From CAKSEI01 sp964403505 (GTDB taxonomy: Bacteria; Bacillota; Clostridia; Oscillospirales; CAG-272), in contig CAYOFP010000025.1 of assembly GCA_964403505.1 (NCBI GenBank), positions 1-24,226 on the forward strand: 24,226 nt of DNA, in the 5' to 3' direction. Positions 7,831-15,895 of this stretch are shown here, piece after piece; within the stretch, counting starts at the first letter, position 1, and each line of letters opens with the position of its first letter. Made by a program: the position numbers and the translations under genes. The notes beneath the pieces were generated by a model. That model searched no databases. It worked only from the letters and a program-made list of their open reading frames with translations, and was not told the origin of the DNA.

Positions 7831-9107
7831 GGCGCACTCACCTCTTTGAAATCCCGCAGAAATACGCTCTCTCCCGAGATGTCGCACCGTTTTCTGCCAC
7901 ATTCATATGCACGTTTTGCGTATACTGCGAGCAGTTCTTTGTTTTCCGTAAGTTCTTTTAATTTTTCGTAGATCTCCTGCTCGGTGTGCGCCGTCACGGC
8001 TGCGCCGTCACGCCCGAAGAAATCGAGCTGGGCAACGCCCTCCCGCCCGACGGCGAGAATACATCTGCCGCACCCGAGCAGATCGGTCGTCTTTGTCGAG
8101 ACGGAATGCCGCACGAGCAACGCACCTTTCAGCCACAAGGACTCCGCACATACGAGGATGTCCGCATCCCGCTCTGCTTCCGCCACACGTTCCCGTGAGA
8201 CCGTGCCGCCGAGTGTCGTACACTCCCCCGACATGACACGCCGCATCTTCGCCGAAAGAGGGGTTCCGGTATATACCGTCATGTGCGCCGCCTGCGCTCC
8301 CTTTTCCAGGGACAGCCGCTCGAGCGCACGGGAGATCGCACCGATCGTCCTGTATCTGTCGGCATAAACGTTCCCTGCGTACACAAGCCCGAGGGGCGTT
8401 CCCGGCTCTTTCAGGGCGGGCCCGCCCGAGAAATCGGCACGCCGGATGACGACCTTACATTCCTTTTTGAATATTTTTTCGTATTCCGTCTTTTGCGCTT
8501 CGCTTGCCACGTAGATCAGGCTCGCTTTTTTTACGAGCGCACGTATTTTTCTGCGCTTGAAAAGCAGATGGTCGATCCAGAACAGGGGCGAAAAGGACAA
8601 CTTCTTATTCGTATAGATATCGTCCCCGATATATAGGGCGAGCGGACAGCCTGCGATATCCGATACACGGCGTGTCACGTCGCACAGATAATTTAACGAA
8701 AAAGCAGGAGCGAAAAAGATGTCGGGCGAAAAATCCGTGATGAAATCCGATAGCTCCTTCGTGTCCCATCTGCCTTTCTTCCATATCATATCCCTCGCCC
8801 ACAGAAAAGCCTGGAGGCGCACACGGCGTGCGAAATCAAAGCGCCGTTTCTGTCCTTCGTCCCGTACGCTTGCATTTTTTCCGTCTGCGATAAAGCCGGA
8901 CGGATTCTTTTTGTTCTTTAAATTATTGATCAGCGTCAGCTCGCTTATCTGAAAATGCCTCTTAATAACGCCGCTTTCGGGACGGCCGCATCCGCACTCG
9001 ATGCACGCCCCCTCGACGTCGGGTATCTCCGAGAGAAAGTCCTCGAATGTGGCGCAAATGCCCGAGCGCATATCCCATGCGCTGTTCATTAGTGTAAGCA
9101 CCCTCAT
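7827..9107 (-). CDS. Divergent GT-B glycosyltransferase
   Basis: Protein of 426 residues in the middle of the glycan operon. It begins 'MRVLTLMNSAWDMRSG', a Rossmann-like start for GT-B enzymes, and has 'LGLVYAGNVYADRYRTI' (second Rossmann domain) and 'DADILVCAESL ... STKTTDLLGCGRCILAVG', equivalent to the donor-binding region of GT4 enzymes, though without a clean EX7E motif. No signal peptide or membrane segment is seen. The ATG at 9107 has GGAGAG upstream and an ATGA overlap with the previous gene, so the longer upstream start is not used. It probably transfers a sugar in the same glycan pathway; donor unknown. Confidence 0.7.
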   Translation of the reverse strand: MRVLTLMNSAWDMRSGICATFEDFLSEIPDVEGACIECGCGRPESGVIKRHFQISELTLINNLKNKKNPSGFIADGKNASVRDEGQKRRFDFARRVRLQAFLWARDMIWKKGRWDTKELSDFITDFSPDIFFAPAFSLNYLCDVTRRVSDIAGCPLALYIGDDIYTNKKLSFSPLFWIDHLLFKRRKIRALVKKASLIYVASEAQKTEYEKIFKKECKVVIRRADFSGGPALKEPGTPLGLVYAGNVYADRYRTIGAISRALERLSLEKGAQAAHMTVYTGTPLSAKMRRVMSGECTTLGGTVSRERVAEAERDADILVCAESLWLKGALLVRHSVSTKTTDLLGCGRCILAVGREGVAQLDFFGRDGAAVTAHTEQEIYEKLKELTENKELLAVYAKRAYECGRKRCDISGESVFLRDFKEVSAP

Positions 9108-10249
9108 GTTTTCTCTCCGATCAGCTTTTCCCTGTCGGCGAGTATTTCGGACAAGAGCCGCTGACGCTCGTATGTTTCGCATACACGCACTCTCGCCGCT
9201 GCGCCGAGCGACCTTCTCTTTTCCGCATCGCAGAGCAGACTCCGTGCCGCATCGGTGATATTCTCATCAAAATCTACTAAAATTCCCGTTTCATTTTCGA
9301 CGATCGACTCCATCGGGCCGGGGATGCGATAGGCGATCACGGGCAGCTCCATTGCGCCCGCCTCGATGACCGTCATGCCGAAGCCCTCACGTGCGCTCGG
9401 CAGAAGATATACGTCCATTGCGGACATGTATTCCTCGACACGCCGGCTGAATCCGACAAAGTGAAAGCGCCCGTCGGCTCTTGCCCTCTCTACAAGCGCT
9501 GTATCAGCGCCCGAGCCTGCCTCCTCATCGCCGAGGATGAGAAAACGACAGTCCTCGCACTCGTCTGAAAGCGCAAATGCGGTATTCAAAAATATATTGA
9601 TTCCCTTATCCTTCGTCAGCCTTCCGCAGAAGCCGAACACGGGCGCAGCATCCGGAATTCCGAGCTCATTCCGTATCTTCGCCCGGTACTCGCTTTTTTT
9701 CGAGATGTCAAAGCGGGAAAGGTCAACGCCGCATGCACTGCCGTTTCCGACAACACGTGATTTTTTCTCGCCGTAGATATGCTTTTCCCGACACAGCGTC
9801 AGATTGCCGAAGCTGTCAGGCTCGACTGCGGTCGATAAAGCACAGACCATACGCTCGATCAAATTGAAAATAAAGCGACGGGCGCCCTTCATCCCGACAA
9901 AAACAATACCCCATTGACAGTATAGGCGCACCTTCACCCCTGCAAGGAAAGCGGCGATCGCCGCATAACAGGAGGCGTTCGGCGTGGAATACTGAACGAG
10001 GTCGAACTTCTCTTTTTTTAATATCTTATAGATTTCTTTTACACACCGTAAGCCCTCGGCATTGATGCCCCGGCTCATTTTCACGCCGTGAAAATGAATA
10101 AAATCGGGCAGCGACCGCTCGAATTCCGCATCGGGCGAGCAAATAAAACTGATGTCCCAGCCGCCCTCGGCGTGAAGATAACACGCCGTGTCGATGACAA
10201 AGGCGGACAGCGTCTCTTTTACCGTGGTGATAAAGCATACTTTTTTCAT
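9104..10249 (-). CDS. GT4-family glycosyltransferase
   Basis: GT-B enzyme of 381 residues, close in style to EpsD/PglA-type proteins that add an early sugar to an undecaprenyl-diphospho-sugar. 'MKKVCFITTVKETLSAFVID' opens the acceptor domain. 'PVFGFCGRLTKDKGINIFL' starts the donor domain and 'LPSAREGFGMTVIEAGAMELP' gives a clear EX7E (E-G-F-G-M-T-V-I-E). It starts by ATGA overlap with the acetyltransferase gene and ends by ATGA overlap with the next glycosyltransferase. Being the first glycosyltransferase after the PglC homologue, it is the likeliest to act on the second sugar; this is inference. Confidence 0.88.
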   Translation of the reverse strand: MKKVCFITTVKETLSAFVIDTACYLHAEGGWDISFICSPDAEFERSLPDFIHFHGVKMSRGINAEGLRCVKEIYKILKKEKFDLVQYSTPNASCYAAIAAFLAGVKVRLYCQWGIVFVGMKGARRFIFNLIERMVCALSTAVEPDSFGNLTLCREKHIYGEKKSRVVGNGSACGVDLSRFDISKKSEYRAKIRNELGIPDAAPVFGFCGRLTKDKGINIFLNTAFALSDECEDCRFLILGDEEAGSGADTALVERARADGRFHFVGFSRRVEEYMSAMDVYLLPSAREGFGMTVIEAGAMELPVIAYRIPGPMESIVENETGILVDFDENITDAARSLLCDAEKRRSLGAAARVRVCETYERQRLLSEILADREKLIGEKT

Positions 10250-10833
10250 CTGATCCTTTTTGCCGGAACGCCTGCGTATACCCCCGGCTCGATGATATCC
10301 CGTATCACGGCGGCGCCTGCGCCGACCGTGACGCCGTCACATATATTGATATTGTTGATAACAGACGCGCCCGTCCCGATCATGCACGCATTTCCGACGC
10401 CGACCGTACCTGCGAGGTGCGCACCCGGGCATACATGGCAGAAATTGCCCACCGTGCAATCATGATCTACACCCGAGAGGGTGTTGATGATCGTGCCTTT
10501 TCCAACTTTTGCTCCGCAGTTTATGACCGCGCCTGCCATGACCGCACTGCCCTCACCGATTTCGGCGTCGGGCGAAACACAGGCACGTGGGTGGACGGCG
10601 GTATAAAAACGCATGGACTCTCCCATGAATTTTTCACGCAGAGCCATGTCTCCGAGCGCAACAATAAAACGGCAGTCCGGGTATTTTTCCCATTCGTCCG
10701 TCCTGCCGATCACGCCGTCCCTGCGGCAGTTATCATCGAGAAAGCCGACGACGGTATCTCCCGAAAGCCTTACGATCTCGGCGATTACTGCGCCGTGGCC
10801 TCCTGCGCCTATGATTATCACATTCTCATTCAT
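10246..10833 (-). CDS. NeuD/PglD-family sugar O/N-acetyltransferase
   Basis: Left-handed beta-helix acyltransferase of 195 residues. The N-terminal 'NVIIIGAGGHGAVIAEI' is the nucleotide-sugar-binding Rossmann part, and hexapeptide repeats run from about 95 to 190 ('AEIGEGSAVMAG', 'AKVGKGTIIN', 'CTVGNFCHVCPG'). 'VDHDC' carries the His that acts as base in PglD. Members acetylate the 4-amino group of UDP-4-amino sugars to give UDP-diNAc-bacillosamine, or O-acetylate sialic acid; the neighbours favour the first. The ATG at 10833 has a GGGGAA site and overlaps the PglC-like gene by 8 nt. An upstream in-frame start would overlap it by far more and is rejected. Confidence 0.85.
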   Translation of the reverse strand: MNENVIIIGAGGHGAVIAEIVRLSGDTVVGFLDDNCRRDGVIGRTDEWEKYPDCRFIVALGDMALREKFMGESMRFYTAVHPRACVSPDAEIGEGSAVMAGAVINCGAKVGKGTIINTLSGVDHDCTVGNFCHVCPGAHLAGTVGVGNACMIGTGASVINNINICDGVTVGAGAAVIRDIIEPGVYAGVPAKRIR

Positions 10834-11437
10834 CTTTATTCCCCGTAAAAGGCTCGGCGCTTGCAGAGCCCTCTGAATTGATGCCCTTCCGCCCGAAAAC
10901 AGCGGCAAACGTCAGCAAAACTATTTTGAAGTCACCGAAAAAAGTTACATTTTCGGCGTATTTCGTATCGAGAGCGAATTTTTCTTCCCATAAAAGGGAA
11001 TTGCGCCCCATGACCTGCGCAAGTCCCGTCAGACCCGGGCGCACATCGTGCCTGTGCCGCTGTGCCTCGTTATACAGGGGCAGATATTCGCACAAAAGCG
11101 GCCTCGGCCCGATAAACGACATATCCCCCCGGATGATATTAAAAAGCTGAGGCAGCTCATCAAGCGAAAGCGAGCGCAGGAAACGGCCGAACGCCGTCAT
11201 CCGCTCTCCGTCGGGGAGCAGTGCGCCCGTCTCATCCCGTGCGTCGGTCATCGTGCGTATTTTGTATAAGCAAAAGACCTTTTCGCCCTTACCGGGACGC
11301 TCCTGCTTGAAAATGACGTTCTTCCCAAGACAAATGCGCACCGCTAAAAGCAACACCGCCATAAGCGGCGAAAGCAACACCGTAAGAAGGAGCGCAAATA
11401 TCAAATCAAGCGGTCTTTTTATAATTTTTGCGTACAT
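10826..11437 (-). CDS. Phosphoglycosyl transferase (PglC/EpsL-like bacterial sugar transferase)
   Basis: Monotopic enzyme of 203 residues that starts glycan assembly by moving a phospho-sugar from a UDP-sugar to undecaprenyl phosphate at the inner face of the membrane. One hydrophobic N-terminal segment (11-34, containing 'SPLMAVLLL') forms the re-entrant helix. The catalytic Asp-Glu pair is in 'SLDELPQLFNIIRGDMSFIG' (D93-E94), and 'GPRPLL' and 'RPGLTGLAQVMGRN' complete the family signature. The short, one-helix form is the small PglC class rather than the large WcaJ class. It follows the aminotransferase by a TGATG overlap and precedes the acetyltransferase, as in the epsL-M-N and pgl loci. 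Confidence 0.93.
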   Translation of the reverse strand: MYAKIIKRPLDLIFALLLTVLLSPLMAVLLLAVRICLGKNVIFKQERPGKGEKVFCLYKIRTMTDARDETGALLPDGERMTAFGRFLRSLSLDELPQLFNIIRGDMSFIGPRPLLCEYLPLYNEAQRHRHDVRPGLTGLAQVMGRNSLLWEEKFALDTKYAENVTFFGDFKIVLLTFAAVFGRKGINSEGSASAEPFTGNKDE

Positions 11438-12564
11438 CAGAAGCAGGAGCGGACGATCTCCGCTACCTCGCAGAGTTCAGCCTCTGTCATCTTTATGTCT
11501 GATGGCAGGCAGAGTCCGCGCGCGAAAATATCCTCGTCCACACACCGCTCACCTGTAATAAAATCCCTGTCGGCAAAGACGGGCTGCATATGCATGGGCT
11601 TCCATATCGGGCGTGACTCAACATTCTCTTTCCCGAGCGCCTCATATAATTCCATCGGCCGCACGGAGGTATCCTCGTTTATTGTGATACACGATATCCA
11701 ATAGTTCGGCATACTGTCCGCAAGATAAGGATTCATGCGAACCGGCAGATCTGCAAATGCATTTTTATAAAATTCGTAAATTCTTTTTTTCTTTGCGATA
11801 TGTTCGTTAAGATAAAGGATCTGTCCACGGCCTATCCCGGCAACGATATTGCTCATGCGATAGTTATAGCCGATCTCGCTGTGCTGATAATGGGGCGCGG
11901 GGTCACGTGCCTGAGAAGCGAGAAAACGTGCCTTTTCAGTAACGGCAGGGTCAGGACTGACCAGCATACCGCCGCCCGAGGTGGTGATTATCTTATTTCC
12001 GTTGAAGGAGTAGATACCGTATTTCGAAAACGTCCCCGTCTGTCTGCCATGGTACGACGCCCCCAGGCTCTCGGCGGCGTCCTCTATCAGCGTGACGCCG
12101 TATTTTTTACACAGGGCGCATATCTCATCCATTTTCGCCGGCGTACCATACAAGTGAGCGACAATGACCGCCTTTGCCTTCGGGTTTTGTACGCCGTCGT
12201 ATTTTCTGAGGGCGCACTCTAAAAGTGCGGGGTCGATATTCCACGAATCAGGCTCGGAATCCACGAAAACCTGTATACCGCCCTCATATGAGACGGGATT
12301 TACCGTAGCGGAAAAGGTCATATCCGAGCACAGGACGATATCGCCCGGGCCGATTCCGGCAAGCTTCGCCGCAAGATGGAGCGCCGCCGTGCCCGAGGAA
12401 AGCGCCGCCGCATTCTGCGCCCCGGTATAGTCACACACCGCCTGCTCGAAAAGGTCGATATTTTCACCGTTACATGATACCCAGTTCGTGTCAAAGGCGT
12501 GTTTTATGTATTCCTGCTCCTCACCGTGCATCGTCGGCGAGGATAAATATATCCTGTCTTTCAT
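11437..12564 (-). CDS. DegT/DnrJ/EryC1/StrS aminotransferase (PglE/EpsN-like)
   Basis: PLP-dependent sugar aminotransferase of 375 residues. 'LSSGTAALHLA' (56-66) holds the cofactor phosphate, 'EDAAESLGA' (161-169) is the conserved Asp region, and K191 in 'SFNGNKIITTSGGG' is the Schiff-base lysine; that last motif matches PglE/EpsN closely. Family members add an amino group to C4 of a UDP-4-keto-6-deoxy sugar. First gene of the glycan operon, with a promoter 48-76 bp upstream of the ATG. Its substrate needs a PglF/EpsC-type dehydratase that is not in this window. Confidence 0.9.
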   Translation of the reverse strand: MKDRIYLSSPTMHGEEQEYIKHAFDTNWVSCNGENIDLFEQAVCDYTGAQNAAALSSGTAALHLAAKLAGIGPGDIVLCSDMTFSATVNPVSYEGGIQVFVDSEPDSWNIDPALLECALRKYDGVQNPKAKAVIVAHLYGTPAKMDEICALCKKYGVTLIEDAAESLGASYHGRQTGTFSKYGIYSFNGNKIITTSGGGMLVSPDPAVTEKARFLASQARDPAPHYQHSEIGYNYRMSNIVAGIGRGQILYLNEHIAKKKRIYEFYKNAFADLPVRMNPYLADSMPNYWISCITINEDTSVRPMELYEALGKENVESRPIWKPMHMQPVFADRDFITGERCVDEDIFARGLCLPSDIKMTEAELCEVAEIVRSCF

Positions 12565-12611
12565 TCTCTATCCTTAAACGTCTTATAAATTCCGATAATT
12601 ATACATAATAT

Positions 12612-12640
12612 ATTTTAACACGCCGCCCGTTCTTTGTCAA
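12612..12640 (-). promoter_or_regulatory. Sigma-A promoter of the glycan operon
   Basis: TTGACA (12640-12635) and TAAAAT (12617-12612), 17-nt spacer, start expected near 12605, about 40 nt before the aminotransferase ATG. Divergent from the pfkA promoter; 50 bp separate the two -35 boxes. Confidence 0.78.
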
Positions 12641-12690
12641 CCGCCAAGGAGCAGAGGGAAAAGACGTCTTACAAAATATTCCGAAAACCC

Positions 12691-12719
12691 TTGATTTTTC
12701 TTTCCGTTTGCGTTATTAT
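12691..12719 (+). promoter_or_regulatory. Sigma-A promoter of pfkA
   Basis: TTGATT (12691-12696) and TATTAT (12714-12719) are 17 nt apart; an overlapping TATAAT at 12717-12722 would give a 20-nt spacer. The start is expected near 12727. The GAGGAGAG ribosome site is at 12741. Confidence 0.65.
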
Positions 12720-12753
12720 AATAAGAAGTAATATTTATGCGAGGAGAGATATC

Positions 12754-13818
12754 ATGGCAAAGCAATTCAGACGAATAGGCGTTCTCACCTCGGGCGGCGA
12801 CTCACCCGGCATGAACGCAACGATCAGAGCGGTCACCCGTGCCGCTATCGCAAACGGTGTCCAGGTAATGGGCATCTACGAGGGTTATAAAGGTCTTATG
12901 GAAGGAAATATGAAGCTCTTTTCCGAGCGTGATGTTTCCAATATTATAAATATCGGCGGTACCATCCTTTACTCCGCACGCTCACCCGAATTCAAAACCG
13001 AAGAGGGTATGGCAAAAGCGATAAAGGTATGTAAGGAAAATCAGATAGACGGTATCGTCGCAATCGGCGGTGACGGCACATTCAGAGGTGCGACCGACCT
13101 CTCGGCGCGCGGCATCCCCTGTATCGGACTGCCCGGCACGATTGACAACGACATCACGGCGACCGACTATTCCATCGGCTATGACACGGCGATGAACACC
13201 GTCATACAGATGGCAGACAGATTAAGAGATACATGCGAGTCCCACGCACGCTGCGACGTAGTCGAGGTCATGGGAAGAAATGCAGGATATATTGCGCTCA
13301 ACACGGCTGTCGCCGTCGGCGCATCCATCGTCGTCGTATCAGAAATAGATTTTGATGAGGATGCAGCGATCGAAGCAGTCCTCGAGCAGAAAAAGAACGG
13401 CAAGCGTAATTTCATCGTCATCGTCGCCGAGGGCGTCGACGGCTTTGCAGAGCCTTTTGCAAAGCGTTTCGAGGAAAAGACAGGCATCGAGACGAAATTC
13501 GCACGCCTTGCGCACGTAGTACGCGGCGGTACGCCCTCCCTGCGTGACAGAGTGCTCGCATCCGAAATGGGAAGAGAAGCCGTAGAGTTGCTTCTTGACG
13601 GTCAGAGCGACCTCGTCGTCTGCTCACGCAACGACAAGATCTGCACGACAGAGATCAACTATGCCCTCATTCTCGACAGGATGTACAAGGGCAAGCTGAA
13701 GGAAGGCGACCTCGACAAATTCACACCTGAACAGGTTGCTGAAATGAAAGAGTTCTGCGAAAAGAAACGCGCAGCATTCCGGAAGCTTTACGAGACATCG
13801 TATATTATATCGAGATAA
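12754..13818 (+). CDS. pfkA: ATP-dependent 6-phosphofructokinase
   Basis: Cytoplasmic glycolytic enzyme converting fructose 6-phosphate plus ATP to fructose 1,6-bisphosphate. The 354-residue protein has 'TSGGDSPGMNA' near the N-terminus (phosphate binding), 'AIGGDGTF', the catalytic 'PGTIDNDI' (Asp base) and 'EVMGRNAGYIAL'. Gly in GGDG and Gly before TIDND are the ATP-type choices; PPi enzymes carry Asp and Lys there. It is about 35 residues longer than B. subtilis PfkA (319). GAGGAGAG sits just before the ATG at 12754; an in-frame upstream start would fall in the promoter and is rejected. Transcribed alone, away from pyruvate kinase. Confidence 0.95.
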   Translation: MAKQFRRIGVLTSGGDSPGMNATIRAVTRAAIANGVQVMGIYEGYKGLMEGNMKLFSERDVSNIINIGGTILYSARSPEFKTEEGMAKAIKVCKENQIDGIVAIGGDGTFRGATDLSARGIPCIGLPGTIDNDITATDYSIGYDTAMNTVIQMADRLRDTCESHARCDVVEVMGRNAGYIALNTAVAVGASIVVVSEIDFDEDAAIEAVLEQKKNGKRNFIVIVAEGVDGFAEPFAKRFEEKTGIETKFARLAHVVRGGTPSLRDRVLASEMGREAVELLLDGQSDLVVCSRNDKICTTEINYALILDRMYKGKLKEGDLDKFTPEQVAEMKEFCEKKRAAFRKLYETSYIISR

Positions 13819-13822
13819 AAAA

Positions 13823-13843
13823 CGAGACCGAGAAACGGTCTCG
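13823..13843 (-). terminator. Hairpin beside the pfkA stop, terminator-like on the minus strand
   Basis: An 8-bp stem CGAGACCG/CGGTCTCG with a 5-nt loop sits 5 nt after the pfkA stop. On the plus strand no U-run follows. On the minus strand six T residues follow directly, so it looks like an intrinsic terminator for antisense transcription coming from the right, while also closing the pfkA message. Confidence 0.5.
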
Positions 13844-13851
13844 AGTGAAGA

Positions 13852-13962
13852 AATAAGAGAGAAAAGAGAAGAGAATCGGTAGTTTTGCTTTGCAAAGCAA
13901 AAAATCAGAAAAAGACGCAAAGCGGCTTTTTCGACCAATTCTTTTCACTCTTCTCTCTTATC
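13852..13962. repeat. Foldback element between pfkA and comM
   Basis: Imperfect 29-nt inverted arms (13852-13880 and 13934-13962, four mismatches; purine-rich AATAAGAGAGAAAAG... on the left) enclose two inner palindromes. One is a perfect 20-bp palindrome at 13883-13902 centred on TTTGCAAA. The other is an AAAAAG.CGC / GCG.CTTTTT hairpin at 13909-13931. The nested design resembles a miniature inverted-repeat element or a complex terminator for pfkA. No coding potential. I find no other copy of these arms in the window. Confidence 0.65.
13909..13931 (+). terminator. Probable pfkA terminator hairpin
   Basis: Stem AAAAAG/CTTTTT plus CGC/GCG with one A-G mismatch and a 3-nt loop. Its 3' arm ends in a T5 run, giving terminator character for pfkA on the plus strand. 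It lies inside the foldback element. Confidence 0.45.
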
Positions 13963-14044
13963 TATTATCTGACTTTGCACATTACAGAGCAGATAATAAA
14001 CGCCTTGTAATATCTAATAAATATATTTTTCGGGGGAACAACAA

Positions 14045-15601
14045 GTGGTAAGCAAAGTTTACAGCGCAGGTGTAAACGGCATCGACGGCTTTGAGGTGAC
14101 GGTCGAGTGCGATATACAGAACAGAATGCAGGTCTATGAGATCGTCGGCCTGCCCGACACGGCGGTAAAAGAGGCAAAAGAACGTATATTTGCGGCGTGT
14201 GAAAACTCGGGCTATCCCTTTCCCGATACCTCGGTCGTGCTCAACCTCGCACCGGCGGACAAACGCAAAGAGGGCACGGGATTTGACCTCGCCATGCTCG
14301 CCGCCGTCCTCAAGGGTACGGGCGTACTCTCGGCAGCCGACGACAGCATGTGCTTTATCGGCGAACTTTCCCTCTCGGGCGAAGTGAGAGCAACAGAGGG
14401 AGTGCTCTGCCGTGTGCTCGCCGCAAGAGACGCTGGCAAAAAGTCTGCTTTCGTTCCGAGCGAAAATGCCGAGGAGGCCGCCTGCGTTGACGGCATCAGC
14501 GTTTACGGTATTCGCAGTGTCGCCGAGCTCATCGCCCACATCAACGGCACGACTGTTTTACCTGCAACAGAATTTGACTTTCTGAAATACAGACAGGAAA
14601 TCAGCGAATTCGATTTCGACTTTGAAGAGATCAGAGGACAGGCAGTCGCCCGCCGGGCGATGGAGGTGGCGGCGGCAGGCGGACACAATATCCTGCTCAT
14701 CGGCTCTCCGGGGGTCGGAAAAAGCATGATAGCAAAGCGCATGCCCGGAATACTGCCGGAACTAACATTTGACGAGGCGCTGGAAACGACGAAGATATAC
14801 TCGGCAGCAGGAATGCTGCCCGCCCATTCCTCGCTCGTCACAAAACGCCCCTTCCGCTCTCCCCATCATACCTCGACGGCAGCGGCGATGGCAGGCGGCG
14901 GATCACGCACGATCAACCCCGGCGAAATATCACTCTCCCACAACGGTGTGCTCTTCCTCGATGAACTGCCCGAGTATTCAAAGCAGGTGACGGAGATACT
15001 GCGCCAACCGATCGAGGACGGAAAAATAACTATAACACGTGCAGCTGCAAAGGTCACATACCCCTGCTCGTTTACCCTCGTCGCCGCTATGAACCCATGC
15101 AAATGCGGATACTTCGGTCACCCGACTCGGGCATGCACCTGCACGCCCGAATCGAGAGCAAAATATATCTCCCGGATATCGGGACCTCTGCTCGACCGAA
15201 TCGACCTACAAGTCGAGATGCGCACCATGTCATACAAGGAGATCGCTGCCAAAGCTCCCGGCGAGCCGACTGCGGCAATCAGAGAGCGGGTGGATGCCGC
15301 ACGCAAATTCGCCCGTGCGAGATTTGAGCGGTACGGCTTTAAGGTGTCCTGCAATGCGCAGATGACGCCTGCGATGGTACGGGTGTGCTGCGCCCTCGAC
15401 GAAGAGGCGGACGCCCTCTTCCGTGCGGCGTACGACAGGCTGAATCTCTCGCCCCGGGCGCACGACCGAATCCTGCGTGTAGCAAGAACCATCGCCGACC
15501 TGAACGCAAAAGACGATATCAGCGCAGAGCACATCGCCGAAGCCATCGCCCTGCGCAGCCTCGACAAAAGCTATTTCAACCCCGGCACGCCGGGGCGGTA
15601 G
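14045..15601 (+). CDS. comM: YifB/ComM-family Mg-chelatase-like AAA+ ATPase
   Basis: 518-residue member of the YifB/ComM family. In Vibrio and Haemophilus ComM is a hexameric helicase that drives branch migration during natural transformation. An N-terminal ribosomal-S5/Lon-like domain (1-165, 'VYSAGVNGIDGFEV', 'GLPDTAVKEAKERI') precedes the AAA+ domain: Walker A GSPGVGKS at 220-227, Walker B GVLFLDE at 301-307, sensor 'AAMNPC' near 347. A metal-binding-like Cys set (C352, C354, C364, C366) sits in 'CKCGYFGHPTRACTC', then 'RISGPLLDRID' and the C-terminal Mg_chelatase_C part. Start is GTG with a GGGGGA site 7 nt upstream; I find no convincing promoter. Full length. Confidence 0.93.
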   Translation: MVSKVYSAGVNGIDGFEVTVECDIQNRMQVYEIVGLPDTAVKEAKERIFAACENSGYPFPDTSVVLNLAPADKRKEGTGFDLAMLAAVLKGTGVLSAADDSMCFIGELSLSGEVRATEGVLCRVLAARDAGKKSAFVPSENAEEAACVDGISVYGIRSVAELIAHINGTTVLPATEFDFLKYRQEISEFDFDFEEIRGQAVARRAMEVAAAGGHNILLIGSPGVGKSMIAKRMPGILPELTFDEALETTKIYSAAGMLPAHSSLVTKRPFRSPHHTSTAAAMAGGGSRTINPGEISLSHNGVLFLDELPEYSKQVTEILRQPIEDGKITITRAAAKVTYPCSFTLVAAMNPCKCGYFGHPTRACTCTPESRAKYISRISGPLLDRIDLQVEMRTMSYKEIAAKAPGEPTAAIRERVDAARKFARARFERYGFKVSCNAQMTPAMVRVCCALDEEADALFRAAYDRLNLSPRAHDRILRVARTIADLNAKDDISAEHIAEAIALRSLDKSYFNPGTPGR

Positions 15602-15612
15602 GGTATTTGTTT

Positions 15613-15694
15613 CCGGGGGGAACTTTTTAGACAAAAAGTTTCCCCCGGCCCCCTTTCAAAAACTTTCATTTGGGAATTTTTTTGCGACAGAGAT
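15613..15694 (+). repeat. Dispersed palindromic repeat, unit B
   Basis: The comM-proximal copy. A 16-bp hairpin (15613-15628 / 15633-15648, CCGGGGG...TTTTT with one G-T pair) is followed by a CCCCCTTTCAAAAACTTT block and, 35 nt on, GCGACAGAGAT (15684-15694). Module order is identical to the copy at 24064-24170 and inverted relative to units A and C. Confidence 0.8.
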
Positions 15695-15706
15695 ATTCAT
15701 TGCATC

Positions 15707-15737
15707 AAAAAACGGTATCAGTGCGATACCGTTTTTT
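15707..15737. terminator. Bidirectional intrinsic terminator between comM and pnp
   Basis: A perfect 13-bp stem (AAAAAACGGTATC at 15707-15719 with its complement at 15725-15737), 5-nt loop, with A6 on one side and T6 on the other, so it works on both strands. It sits midway between the convergent genes comM and pnp. The first half of the same sequence recurs at 24155-24170. Confidence 0.85.
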
Positions 15738-15776
15738 CTTACTAGAAAGCGACGCAAAAACTTTTTAAAACGTTAC

Positions 15777-15879
15777 ATCTCTGTCGCTAATAACATCTCA
15801 GCGCAAGACGAGTCTTGCGCCCTATAAAAGTTTTTGTAGGGGGTGTGGGGGACGCTTTTTGCAAAAAGCGTCCCCCACA
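15777..15879 (-). repeat. Dispersed palindromic repeat, unit C
   Basis: The pnp-proximal copy, in inverse orientation to unit B: ATCTCTGTCGC (15777-15787), an AAAAGTTTTTGTAGGGGG block, and a perfect palindrome at 15844-15879 (TGTGGGGGACGCTTTTT and complement). Unlike the other units it carries an extra ~20-nt palindrome (GCGCAAGAC/GTCTTGCGC, 15801-15820), which lengthens the spacer from about 36 to 56 nt. Confidence 0.8.
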
Positions 15880-15895
15880 AAAACCAATCTATTAA

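Noticed and set aside
7831..10908. Longer N-termini for two glycosyltransferases and the acetyltransferase (starts at 7902, 9182, 10908)
   Set aside because: The added residues are translations of the upstream gene in another frame and lack ribosome sites; the chosen ATGs have SD sequences and short overlaps.
12754..13818. PPi-dependent phosphofructokinase
   Set aside because: The two positions that mark PPi use (Asp after GGD, Lys before TIDND) are Gly here, as in ATP enzymes.
13964..14044. Promoter for comM (TTGCAC or TTACAG boxes)
   Set aside because: No -10 box at acceptable spacing; comM may be read from pfkA or from a weak promoter that I cannot place.
15602..15895. CRISPR array from repeated palindromes
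   Set aside because: Repeats are in opposite orientations, differ in sequence and lack regular unique spacers; no cas genes nearby.
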